Notes under the pieces: generated by a model | The model's database searches: none | What the model was told of the DNA's origin: nothing | What the model saw: the letters and a program-made list of their open reading frames with translations, nothing else | Position numbers and translations under genes: made by a program | Part shown: positions 1 to 6,014 of the stretch, piece after piece | How positions within the stretch are numbered: position 1 is the first letter of the stretch | How the letters are laid out: each line of letters starts with the position of its first letter | NCBI GenBank assembly: GCA_937872125.1 | Contig: CALMNY010000085.1 | Span: 1 to 6,025, forward strand | Reading direction: 5' to 3' | DNA: 6,025 nt | Source of the DNA: an uncultured Candidatus Competibacteraceae bacterium | GTDB taxonomy: Bacteria > Pseudomonadota > Gammaproteobacteria > Competibacterales > Competibacteraceae

Positions 1-1
1 C

Positions 2-88
2 AGCAAGTCCAACACCGAGGCGTTCGCCATCATCAACAAGCGCGTCACCGAGAGCCTGCAGGAACTCAAGGCCCTGGTCGTCAAGTAA
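2..88 (+). CDS. Phasin family protein, C-terminal end only (5' truncated by window edge)
   Basis: The reading frame is open from the first bases of the window to a TAA at 86-88 and gives the last 28 residues of a protein whose start lies outside. The tail reads NTEAFAIINKRVTESLQELK followed by ALVVK. It is a charged amphipathic helix of the type that ends many phasins, where an 'AF-x-I-I-N-K-R' stretch is common. Phasins are small, abundant proteins that coat polyhydroxyalkanoate granules in the cytoplasm, limit granule coalescence and can stimulate the synthase. The position 159 bases upstream of phaC, in the same orientation, supports the call. A strong terminator follows 25 bases after the stop, so most transcripts should end before phaC. 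That this is a coding end is fairly sure. The family assignment rests on 28 residues plus context, so it is only probable. Confidence 0.65.
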   Translation, partial: SKSNTEAFAIINKRVTESLQELKALVVK

Positions 89-112
89 GGCGGCGGTTCA
101 CGTTCCCGGATA

Positions 113-161
113 CGGACAGGCCAGCGCGGAATTTCCGTGATGGCCTGTCCGGTTTGTTTTT
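113..161 (+). terminator. Rho-independent terminator after the phasin gene
   Basis: An 11-bp perfect stem pairs 113-123 (CGGACAGGCCA) with 141-151 (TGGCCTGTCCG). After one G/A mismatch (124/140) the stem continues with a further six pairs, one of them G-U, around 125-139. A T-rich run follows at 153-161 (TTTGTTTTT). It lies between the phasin stop and the phaC start, so it should uncouple the two genes at the transcript level or allow only partial read-through. Confidence 0.85.
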
Positions 162-197
162 GGGGCGCCTCGCTGCCGCGGAAGAGCCAACATCAGC

Positions 198-203
198 TAG
201 AAT
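198..203 (+). promoter_or_regulatory. Possible -10 box for phaC
   Basis: TAGAAT matches the sigma-70 -10 consensus at five of six positions and sits 44 bases before the phaC start, downstream of the phasin terminator. No convincing -35 hexamer lies 16-18 bases upstream, where the sequence is GC-rich (around 174-181). The terminator implies that phaC needs a promoter near here, but the exact site is a weak call. Confidence 0.3.
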
Positions 204-233
204 AAGAACGATCCAGCAAACCACCATAACGAC

Positions 234-240
234 GAGAGGA
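234..240 (+). promoter_or_regulatory. Ribosome binding site of phaC
   Basis: GAGAGGA lies seven bases upstream of the ATG at 248. It is a good Shine-Dalgarno match at near-ideal spacing and fixes the phaC start. Confidence 0.8.
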
Positions 241-247
241 ATAACGC

Positions 248-2059
248 ATGGCTGAGCAAAAAACCCCTGAAGTCAAGCTGCCGGAATTTAAGATGCCCGA
301 TCCGGCGCAGATGGCGCAGCTTTTCTCCCATATTGCTGAAAAGAGTCAGGTCATCGTTAAGGAATACCTGAACCGCCAGAAGAACGATGGCGCGTATGAC
401 CTGCAGGATCAGATGGCGCTGGGCAAGTCCTTCCTGGACCTGACCCAGAAGATCATGAGCGATCCGGCCAAGCTGGCGCAGGCCCAGATGGATCTGTGGA
501 AGAACTATTTGGAACTGTGGCAGAAGGCCGTGCCGGCGCTGTTCGGCCAGCCGATGGAAACAGTGGTGCGCGAACAGAAGGGCGACAAGCGCTTCAAGCA
601 TGACGACTGGCAGGACAGCGCCCTGTTCTCGTTCATCAAACAGTCCTATCTGCTGACCGCTGGTGCGATTCAGAACATGGTCGCCAACGTCGAGGGCTAC
701 GACGACAAGACCAAGCGCAAGCTCCAGTTTTATACCCGTCAGTTTGTGGATGCGCTGTCGCCCAGCAACTTCGCGCTGACCAATCCCGAAGTGGTGCGGA
801 CCACCATCGAAACCGGCGGCGAAAACCTGATCAACGGCTTGAAGAACATGCTCGACGACATCGAGCGTGGCAAGGGCAAGCTCAACATCCGGATGACCGA
901 CCTCAACGCCTTCGAACTGGGCAAGAACGTCGCCACCACGCCCGGCAAGGTCGTGTTCCAGACCGAGATGATGCAGCTCCTCCAGTTTGATCCCAGTACG
1001 CCGGAGGTGTTCAAGAAGCCGTTGCTGATCTTCCCACCGTGGATCAACAAGTACTACATCATGGATCTGCGGCCCAAGAACTCGCTGATCAAGTGGGCGG
1101 TGGATCAGGGCTTCACCGTGTTCCTGATGTCCTGGATCAACCCGGACGAAAAGATGGCCGAAAAGGCCTTCGACGACTATCTGAAGGACGGTCCGCTGGC
1201 GGCGCTGGACGCCATCGAGCAGGCCACCGGCGAGCGCGAGGTCAATGGGCTGGGCTACTGCCTGGGCGGCACCCTGCTGGCGATCACCAACGCCTATCTG
1301 GCGGCCAAGGGCACGCCGCGCATCAGCTCCGGCACCCACATGACCACCATGCTGGATTTCGCCCAGCCCGGCGAGCTGGAAGTCTTCATTGAGGAAGAGC
1401 AGATCGCTTCGCTGGAGAAGCGCATGGCGGCCAAGGGCTATCTCGACGGCAGCGAAATGGCGACGACCTTCAGCGCGCTGCGCGCCAACGATCTGATGTG
1501 GTCGTTCTTCATCAGCAACTATCTGCTGGGCAAGGATCCGTTCCCCTTCGATCTGCTGTACTGGAATTCGGATTCCACCCGGATGCCGGCCAAGATGCAC
1601 AGCTTCTACCTGCGCAACATGTACCAGCACAACCGGCTGGTGCAACCGGGCGCCATTTCCCTGCTGGACACGCCGATTGATCTGGGCCAGGTCAAGGTGC
1701 CAACCTATTTCCTGTCGGCTATCGAAGACCATATTGCGCCGTGGAAGTCCAACTACGCGGGCAGCGTGCGGCTCGGCGGTCCGGTGCGGTTCGTGCTGAG
1801 CGGTTCCGGCCACATTGCCGGCCCGATCAACCCGCCGTCCGCCAACAAGTATTTTTACCTGACCAATCCCAAGCAGGTCGCCGATCCGGACGAATGGCTC
1901 AAGGACGCCAAGCAGACTGACGGTTCGTGGTGGCCGGACTGGTTCAAGTGGCTGAGCAAGAACGCCGGTGAGAAGGTGCCGGCCCGGGTGCCGGGCGCGG
2001 GCAAGCTGCCGGTGATCGAGGACGCGCCGGGTTCCTATGTGAAAGCGCGCCTGGCCTGA
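248..2059 (+). CDS. phaC: Class I polyhydroxyalkanoate synthase
   Basis: PhaC polymerises (R)-3-hydroxyacyl-CoA, typically short-chain units such as 3-hydroxybutyryl-CoA, into PHA with release of CoA at the granule surface. The 603-residue protein matches class I synthases, which are usually near 590 residues. Residues 1-110 form a helical N-terminal region that includes a Pro/Lys-rich start (KLPEFKMPDP) and a segment like 'LTQKIMSDPAKLAQAQMDLW'. The PhaC N-domain follows, then an alpha/beta-hydrolase core. The lipase-like box is G-Y-C-L-G with nucleophile Cys338. Asp494 (in AIEDHIAPW) and His522 (in GSGHIAG) complete the triad, with the 28-residue Asp-His spacing also found in the Cupriavidus enzyme (D480/H508). 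The C-terminus (EDAPGSYVK) is typical of the class. The gene has its own ribosome binding site and terminator and is probably monocistronic. The phaA/phaB genes that often follow are absent here. Function is inferred from family, but all catalytic residues are visible. Confidence 0.97.
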   Translation: MAEQKTPEVKLPEFKMPDPAQMAQLFSHIAEKSQVIVKEYLNRQKNDGAYDLQDQMALGKSFLDLTQKIMSDPAKLAQAQMDLWKNYLELWQKAVPALFGQPMETVVREQKGDKRFKHDDWQDSALFSFIKQSYLLTAGAIQNMVANVEGYDDKTKRKLQFYTRQFVDALSPSNFALTNPEVVRTTIETGGENLINGLKNMLDDIERGKGKLNIRMTDLNAFELGKNVATTPGKVVFQTEMMQLLQFDPSTPEVFKKPLLIFPPWINKYYIMDLRPKNSLIKWAVDQGFTVFLMSWINPDEKMAEKAFDDYLKDGPLAALDAIEQATGEREVNGLGYCLGGTLLAITNAYLAAKGTPRISSGTHMTTMLDFAQPGELEVFIEEEQIASLEKRMAAKGYLDGSEMATTFSALRANDLMWSFFISNYLLGKDPFPFDLLYWNSDSTRMPAKMHSFYLRNMYQHNRLVQPGAISLLDTPIDLGQVKVPTYFLSAIEDHIAPWKSNYAGSVRLGGPVRFVLSGSGHIAGPINPPSANKYFYLTNPKQVADPDEWLKDAKQTDGSWWPDWFKWLSKNAGEKVPARVPGAGKLPVIEDAPGSYVKARLA

Positions 2060-2093
2060 TCGCGCGCCAGCCGACTGGCTGATTGGCCTTTGC

Positions 2094-2125
2094 AAACGGC
2101 TACCGTGCAAACGGTGGCCGTTTTT
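2094..2125 (+). terminator. Rho-independent terminator of phaC
   Basis: A 13-bp stem with no mismatch and one T-G wobble pairs 2094-2106 with 2111-2123. It closes on a GCAA tetraloop (2107-2110), a GNRA type that stabilises hairpins, and runs into five T residues (2121-2125). A smaller hairpin precedes it (CAGCC at 2068-2072 with GGCTG at 2077-2081). The structure cleanly separates phaC from the hemerythrin gene. Confidence 0.93.
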
Positions 2126-2127
2126 GT

Positions 2128-2157
2128 CATAATAAATACTTTCTTGTCTAAAGAAGG
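2128..2157 (+). promoter_or_regulatory. AT-rich leader with ribosome binding site of the hemerythrin gene
   Basis: The stretch directly after the phaC terminator is strikingly AT-rich for this window and contains CATAAT (2128-2133), a possible -10 box. No clear -35 hexamer stands at the right distance. AAGAAGG at 2151-2157 is a good Shine-Dalgarno sequence nine bases before the ATG at 2167. The ribosome site is well supported; the promoter part is weak. Confidence 0.45.
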
Positions 2158-2166
2158 TAAAGCGGG

Positions 2167-2631
2167 ATGAGTAAATTCATCGAATGGTCCAGCGAACTCA
2201 GCGTCGGCATCGAGGAAATTGACGCACAGCATCAGGTGCTTGTGGATTTGTTAAACCAGATCCATGAAGCGATCCAGCAGCGTCATGCCGCTGAAGTCAC
2301 CCAGAGCATTATCGAAAAGCTGGGGGAGTATACCCGGATCCATTTCGCGGTCGAAGAGAGCCTCATGCGCATTCTGCATTATCCTGATTATGAAAGCCAC
2401 AAAAGCGCACATGACAAGCTCATCGAGCAACTGCTTGATTTGCAAGGCAGATTGAATACTGGCAAAGCGGTCAGTTTTGAACTGGCGCATTTCCTCAAAG
2501 TCTGGTTGACCAAGCACATTATGGAAAGCGACCAGCGTTATGCCCCCTATTTTCTGGAGCAGGGAATCAAACCCAATTTGTCCAAACAATCCTGGGCGAA
2601 GAAGCTGTGGGGTTCGTTGAGCCGGGGTTGA
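2167..2631 (+). CDS. Bacteriohemerythrin (single-domain diiron O2-binding protein)
   Basis: This 154-residue protein is a complete hemerythrin domain. It begins with the family signature W-x6-G-x4-D-x2-H (W7, G14, D19, H22). All seven diiron ligands are present in canonical order: H22, H59, E63, H78, H82, H117 and D122 (H-x3-E, H-x3-H and H-x4-D patterns). Such proteins form four-helix bundles that bind O2 reversibly at a non-haem diiron site. Proposed roles are O2 storage or delivery, O2 or redox sensing and iron handling. There is no signal peptide or fused signalling domain, so it should be a soluble cytoplasmic protein. Length exceeds the roughly 130-residue norm because of a basic, Trp-containing C-terminal tail (about 134-154). 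The gene sits alone between two terminator-like regions, with a good ribosome site. Its GC content, near 50% by hand count of several lines, is well below that of flanking genes, which hints at transfer. The family call is secure; the physiological role is not known from sequence. Confidence 0.95.
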   Translation: MSKFIEWSSELSVGIEEIDAQHQVLVDLLNQIHEAIQQRHAAEVTQSIIEKLGEYTRIHFAVEESLMRILHYPDYESHKSAHDKLIEQLLDLQGRLNTGKAVSFELAHFLKVWLTKHIMESDQRYAPYFLEQGIKPNLSKQSWAKKLWGSLSRG

Positions 2632-2648
2632 TAAGCGGGTCAGGCCGT

Positions 2649-2707
2649 TTCTGAAAAAGCAAGATCCGCGGATTTTCACAGGGGCTCGGTGATTTCAGAA
2701 TGGTTTT
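2649..2707. other. Inverted repeats in the convergent gap, possible weak bidirectional terminator
   Basis: TTCTGAAA (2649-2656) and TTTCAGAA (2693-2700) are perfect 8-bp inverted repeats 36 bases apart, with TTTT following at 2704-2707. Between them lies the palindrome ATCCGCGGAT (2664-2673), which can form a short hairpin; on the minus strand it is followed by a T-run (complement of 2654-2658). The hemerythrin gene and mnmE converge here, so termination from both sides is expected. Neither hairpin is strong, and the assignment is tentative. Confidence 0.3.
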
Positions 2708-2708
2708 G

Positions 2709-2742
2709 CATGACGTTCTGATCCGTGGGGAGTCATGACGTT
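2709..2742. repeat. Short direct repeat CATGACGTT at the mnmE 3' end
   Basis: CATGACGTT occurs at 2709-2717 and again at 2734-2742, with a period of 25 bases. The second copy overlaps the mnmE stop codon (2741-2743). It may be a small local duplication, a protein site or chance. No function can be assigned. Confidence 0.3.
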
Positions 2743-4084
2743 ACTTTCCAATGCAAAAACTGCTGAAGATTCGCGCCAGCAAATCCTCGCTGGTGAATTC
2801 GCCGGTAATTTCCGCCAGCGCATTTTGTGCCTCACGCAGTTCCTCGGCGACCAGTTCGCCGGCGCGGATCACTTCCAGTTGATACGCCGCCCGCTCCAGC
2901 GCTGCCGTTGCCCGGTCCAGCGCGTCCAGATGCCGGCGGCGGGCCATGAAAACGCCTTCCTCGCCGCCGTGATAGCCCATGCAGGCTTTCAGATGCTCGC
3001 GCAACAGATCCAGCCCCGCCTCGGTTTTGGCCGACAGCCGAATTTCGGTTCCCCACGCGCCATCCCGCACCGTCGGCGACCGGCCGCTTAAATCAATCTT
3101 GTTGTAGAGCACCGTCACCGGCGTCGCCGGCGGCAACCGTTCCCGCAAGCGCCGCTCTTCGTGATTCAGACCCAGGCGGTCGTCCACCACCATTAAAATC
3201 CGGTCGGCGGCTTCGATCTCGGCCCAGGCCCGACGGATACCCTCCCGCTCCACCGGATCGTCGCTATCGCGCAGGCCGGCGGTGTCAATGACGTGCAGCG
3301 GCATCCCGTCAATGCTGATGTGCTCGCGCAGCACGTCGCGCGTCGTGCCGGCAATGGCGGTGACGATGGCCGCCTCGCGCCCGGCCAGATGATTGAGCAG
3401 GCTGGATTTGCCGGCGTTCGGGCGGCCCGCGATCACCACGGTCATGCCGTCGCGCAACAGCCGCCCCTGCCCGGCGGCGGCTTGCAGGGCGCTCAGCCGC
3501 TCCCGCAACTCCCCCAACCGTTCGGCAATCACGCCATCGGCCAGAAAATCAATCTCTTCTTCCGGGAAATCAATCGCCGCTTCGACGTACATCCGCAGTT
3601 CGATCAGGCCCTCGACCAGGGCGTGAACCCGCCGGGAAAATTCGCCTTGCAGCGAACGCAGGGCGGCGCGGGCGGCGGCGGCGGTGTCGCTGGCGATGAG
3701 GTCGGCAATCGCCTCGGCCTGGGCCAGATCGAGCTTGTCGTTGAGGAAGGCGCGTTCGGAGAATTCGCCGGGCCGGGCAGGCCGGCCGCCCAGTTCGCAG
3801 ACCCGCGCCAGCAGCAAATCCATCACCACCGGCCCGCCGTGACCCTGAAGTTCCAGCACGTCCTCGCCGGTGAAGGAATGCGGCGCGGGGAAATACAGCG
3901 CGATGCCCTCGTCAAGCACCGCGCCATCGCCGGCGCGGAATCGGCGCAAGGCGGCTTGACGGGGGAGGGGAAGCGCGCCGCACACGGCTTCGGCGATGGC
4001 GGCGCTGTGAGGACCCGACACGCGAATCACGCCGATACCGCCCCGGCCAGGCGGGGTGGCGACGGCGGCGATGGTGTCGGTCAT
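2741..4084 (-). CDS. mnmE: tRNA uridine-5-carboxymethylaminomethyl(34) synthesis GTPase MnmE (TrmE)
   Basis: MnmE acts with MnmG in an alpha2-beta2 complex that installs the (carboxymethyl)aminomethyl group on wobble U34 of certain tRNAs, using a tetrahydrofolate one-carbon unit and K+-stimulated GTP hydrolysis. The 447 residues cover the whole family (454 in E. coli). Residues 1-118 form the folate-binding N-domain, starting with the typical [11 protein letters not shown] helical domain follows, with the conserved [20 protein letters not shown] stretch at 105-124. The G domain is inserted from about 213, with G1 GRPNAGKSS (220-228, including the K+-binding-type Asn223), G2 GTTRD (246-250), G3 DTAG (267-270), G4 NKID (328-331) and G5 SAK (351-353). 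The protein ends in the functional C-x-G-K motif, with Cys444. It lies downstream of yidC on the same strand, the usual gammaproteobacterial order, 121 bases away. No Shine-Dalgarno sequence precedes the start, which was chosen because [16 protein letters not shown] aligns with known N-termini. Confidence 0.98.
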   Translation of the reverse strand: MTDTIAAVATPPGRGGIGVIRVSGPHSAAIAEAVCGALPLPRQAALRRFRAGDGAVLDEGIALYFPAPHSFTGEDVLELQGHGGPVVMDLLLARVCELGGRPARPGEFSERAFLNDKLDLAQAEAIADLIASDTAAAARAALRSLQGEFSRRVHALVEGLIELRMYVEAAIDFPEEEIDFLADGVIAERLGELRERLSALQAAAGQGRLLRDGMTVVIAGRPNAGKSSLLNHLAGREAAIVTAIAGTTRDVLREHISIDGMPLHVIDTAGLRDSDDPVEREGIRRAWAEIEAADRILMVVDDRLGLNHEERRLRERLPPATPVTVLYNKIDLSGRSPTVRDGAWGTEIRLSAKTEAGLDLLREHLKACMGYHGGEEGVFMARRRHLDALDRATAALERAAYQLEVIRAGELVAEELREAQNALAEITGEFTSEDLLARIFSSFCIGK

Positions 4085-4121
4085 CAGGTGAGGGTACGCG
4101 ACAAGGATCAGTCATTTTTAC

Positions 4122-4198
4122 CCAGCCACCGCCCGGACGCCGGTTTTCCCCTCCTTGACTAAGGAGGGGTGGCGCGAAGCGCCGGGGTGGTTGGCTGG
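4122..4198. repeat. Compound palindromic intergenic element between yidC and mnmE
   Basis: Three nested palindromes fill most of the 121-base gap. A perfect 9-bp hairpin pairs CCCCTCCTT (4148-4156) with AAGGAGGGG (4161-4169) across the loop GACT. A second hairpin pairs GGCGC (4171-4175) with GCGCC (4179-4183) across GAA. An outer imperfect stem pairs CCAGCCACCGCCCGG (4122-4136) with 4182-4198 if T4191 and G4184 are bulged, and its inner end competes with the second hairpin. No T-run follows on the minus strand (the hairpin is followed by AAAA there), so it is not a classic terminator for yidC. The 'AAGGAGGGGTGGCGCGAAGC' phrase resembles dispersed intergenic repeats (REP-like) I recall from several proteobacterial genomes. 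That identity is a memory-based inference; the palindromes are seen directly. It may act on mRNA stability or modulate yidC-mnmE read-through. Confidence 0.6.
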
Positions 4199-4205
4199 AT
4201 AGCGG

Positions 4206-6002
4206 CTACTTCTTGCGCTTGCCGGGATTCTTCGGCTCAGGCAACACCTTTTTGGCCCAGTTCGTGAGCAGTTTTTTGGCCTGCTCGCCGAATCCCGCTC
4301 CCGATCCCGCCTTGGCCTTGAGCGCCGCTGCATCCGCGCCCGACTCAACCCGCTTGGTGATCACCCACTGCTGGGCGATGGACAGGATGTTGTTGACCAC
4401 CCAGTACAGCACCAGGCCCGCCGGGAACCACAGGAACATGAAGGTGAACACGATCGGCAGCGCCATCATCACCTTGGCCTGCACCGGATCGGGCGGGGCC
4501 GGACTGAGCTTCTGCTGGACGAACATGGTGACGCCCATGATCAGCGGCAGCACGTAATACGGGTCCGGGATCGCCATGTCGTGGATCCACAGCATGAATG
4601 GCGCTTGCCGCAACTGCACGCTTTCCACCAGCACCCAGTACAGCGCGATGAACACGGGAATCTGCACCAGAATCGGCAGGCAGCCGCCGAGCGGATTGAC
4701 CTTTTCCTTCTTGTACAGGCCCATCATCGCTTCGTTCATCTTCTGCTTGTCGTCGCCGTACAGTTCCTTGAGCCGGGCCAGTTCCGGCGCCAGCCGGCGC
4801 ATGTTGGCCATGGAGCGGTAGCTGGTCTCGGACAGCTTGTAGAACGCCAGCTTGATCAGGATGGTGAGGAAGATGATCGCCCAGCCCCAGTTGCCAACGA
4901 TGGCGTGGATGGCCTTCAACAGCCAGAACAGCGGCTCGGCGATGATGGTCAACACGCCATAGTCCACGGTCAGTTGCAGGTTGGGGGCGACTTTCTCCAG
5001 CACGTCCGGCAGTTTCGGCCCGACGTACAGGCGGGTATGGAAATCACCGGTCGCGCCCGCCGGGACGGTCTGCACCGCACCGCGCATCCCCACCAGATAG
5101 CGGTTGTTACCGACCGCCTTGGTGTAGAAATCCTCGGCCTCGCCCGGATTCGGCACCCATGCACCGAGGAAGTAGTGCTGGATCATGGCGACCCAGCCGT
5201 CCTTGACCGGCTGGTTCAATTCCTGCTTGGCGATGTCGTCGAAGGAAATCTTCTCGTAACGCTGTTCCGGGGTGGAAATCACCGCACCGGTATAGGTGAT
5301 CACGCCACTGCCGAAAAAGCTGCTGGTAACCTTGGGAGGCACCCGCTGGAACTGCCGGTACTGGCCGCCTTGCCAGTCGCTGGACCCGCCGTTCTCGACC
5401 CGCTGATTCAACTCGACCAGGAAGCTGCCGCGCCGGAAGGTATAGGTCTTGATCACCTTCACCCCGGACGGATCCGCCCAGTTCAGCCGCACCTCCAGCG
5501 TATCCTGACCATCGGCCAGCCGGTATTCAGTTTGCTCCGGGACAAAGGTGGCGTAATGGGTGGGCGCAGGGCCGTTGTTCAGCGCCACCAGCCCGGATTG
5601 AGCGATGAACAGGTCAGCGCCGCTGTCCTTGAGCAACTGGAATGGTTGATCCGGCCGCTGGATCGAGTCCGGGTAAGTGCGCAAGCCGACCCGGCGCAGA
5701 TCGCCGCCCACCGTGTCAATCTCGGCCTCGAACAGGTCGGTGGTCACCCGCACTCGCTGGCCGCCGCCGAGCGCCTGCGGACTTGGGATCGTGCCCGCCG
5801 CCGGTGCAACGGTTGGCACATCCTGGCCTGGAACGACAGCCGACGCGGCGGCCCCGGTGGCCGTGGCCGTCCCCGCTGACATGGTTGCGACGGGCGGAGC
5901 CGGCGGCGGATGTTTCAGGGCCTGAAATTCCAGCCAGTTTTGCCAGAGCAGAAACACCACGAACATCAGCGCGGCGAACAGGATTAAACGTTGGTTTTCC
6001 AT
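4206..6002 (-). CDS. yidC: Membrane protein insertase YidC
   Basis: YidC (Oxa1/Alb3 family) inserts and folds inner-membrane proteins, alone or with SecYEG. The 598-residue protein has the full Gram-negative architecture. A first membrane segment lies at about residues 5-23, then a Pro/Ala/Thr-rich linker to about 80, a large periplasmic beta domain to about 340, and the conserved core from about 350 to 548. The core contains GDDKQKMNEAMMGLYKKEKV, NPLGGCLPILVQIP, RQAPFMLWIHD, DPYYVLPLIMGVTMF and FLWFPAGLVLYW, all near-identical to known YidC. The protein ends in a Lys-rich cytoplasmic tail (GKRKK). The groove position held by Arg366 in E. coli is Lys384 here. Two ATGs stand in tandem at 6005 and 6002. 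The second is preferred because GAAGGA then lies six bases upstream rather than three, and MENQR matches family N-termini; starting at 6005 adds one Met. Its mnmE partner lies downstream, and yidD, rnpA and rpmH would be expected just beyond the window. Confidence 0.98.
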   Translation of the reverse strand: MENQRLILFAALMFVVFLLWQNWLEFQALKHPPPAPPVATMSAGTATATGAAASAVVPGQDVPTVAPAAGTIPSPQALGGGQRVRVTTDLFEAEIDTVGGDLRRVGLRTYPDSIQRPDQPFQLLKDSGADLFIAQSGLVALNNGPAPTHYATFVPEQTEYRLADGQDTLEVRLNWADPSGVKVIKTYTFRRGSFLVELNQRVENGGSSDWQGGQYRQFQRVPPKVTSSFFGSGVITYTGAVISTPEQRYEKISFDDIAKQELNQPVKDGWVAMIQHYFLGAWVPNPGEAEDFYTKAVGNNRYLVGMRGAVQTVPAGATGDFHTRLYVGPKLPDVLEKVAPNLQLTVDYGVLTIIAEPLFWLLKAIHAIVGNWGWAIIFLTILIKLAFYKLSETSYRSMANMRRLAPELARLKELYGDDKQKMNEAMMGLYKKEKVNPLGGCLPILVQIPVFIALYWVLVESVQLRQAPFMLWIHDMAIPDPYYVLPLIMGVTMFVQQKLSPAPPDPVQAKVMMALPIVFTFMFLWFPAGLVLYWVVNNILSIAQQWVITKRVESGADAAALKAKAGSGAGFGEQAKKLLTNWAKKVLPEPKNPGKRKK

Positions 6003-6008
6003 CATCGG

Positions 6009-6014
6009 TCCTTC
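6009..6014 (-). promoter_or_regulatory. Ribosome binding site of yidC
   Basis: On the minus strand GAAGGA reads from 6014 to 6009. It is six bases before the ATG at 6002 and only three before the ATG at 6005, so it favours the second Met codon as the start. Confidence 0.7.

Noticed and set aside
163..176. Sigma-54-like GG-N10-GC spacing upstream of phaC
   Set aside because: The surrounding bases do not match TGGCAC/TTGCA, and in GC-rich DNA the two dinucleotides at this spacing are expected by chance. It also abuts the terminator.
197..2110. A 637-codon open frame on the minus strand across the whole of phaC
   Set aside because: It is a mirror frame of a high-GC gene. The product is rich in His, Gln, Arg and Leu with no domain I recognise, and the plus-strand phaC is unmistakable with all catalytic residues.
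2124..2152. TTGTCA-N17-TCTAAA as a sigma-70 promoter for the hemerythrin gene
   Set aside because: Transcription would begin at about 2159, after the Shine-Dalgarno sequence at 2151-2157, so the message would lack its ribosome site.
2251..2679. A 142-codon frame antisense to the hemerythrin gene
   Set aside because: The sense strand encodes all seven hemerythrin ligands in order. The antisense product shows no recognisable motif.
3293..4162. A 289-codon open frame on the plus strand antisense to mnmE
   Set aside because: It has low complexity, is Gly/Gln/Arg rich, has no ribosome site and covers the MnmE GTPase motifs on the other strand.
4144..4169. Hairpin beside a TTTT run read as an intrinsic terminator
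   Set aside because: The T-run lies before the hairpin on the plus strand and reads as AAAA after it on the minus strand, the wrong side for terminating yidC.
4118..4348. A 76-codon minus-strand frame that reads through the palindromic element (peptide with NHPGASRHPSLVKEG)
   Set aside because: It overlaps the yidC 3' end in another frame, and its tail is simply a translation of the intergenic repeat.
4581..5879. A 432-codon open frame on the plus strand within yidC
   Set aside because: It is antisense to conserved yidC codons, and its composition (His, Gln, Arg and Gly rich) is that of a shadow frame in high-GC DNA.
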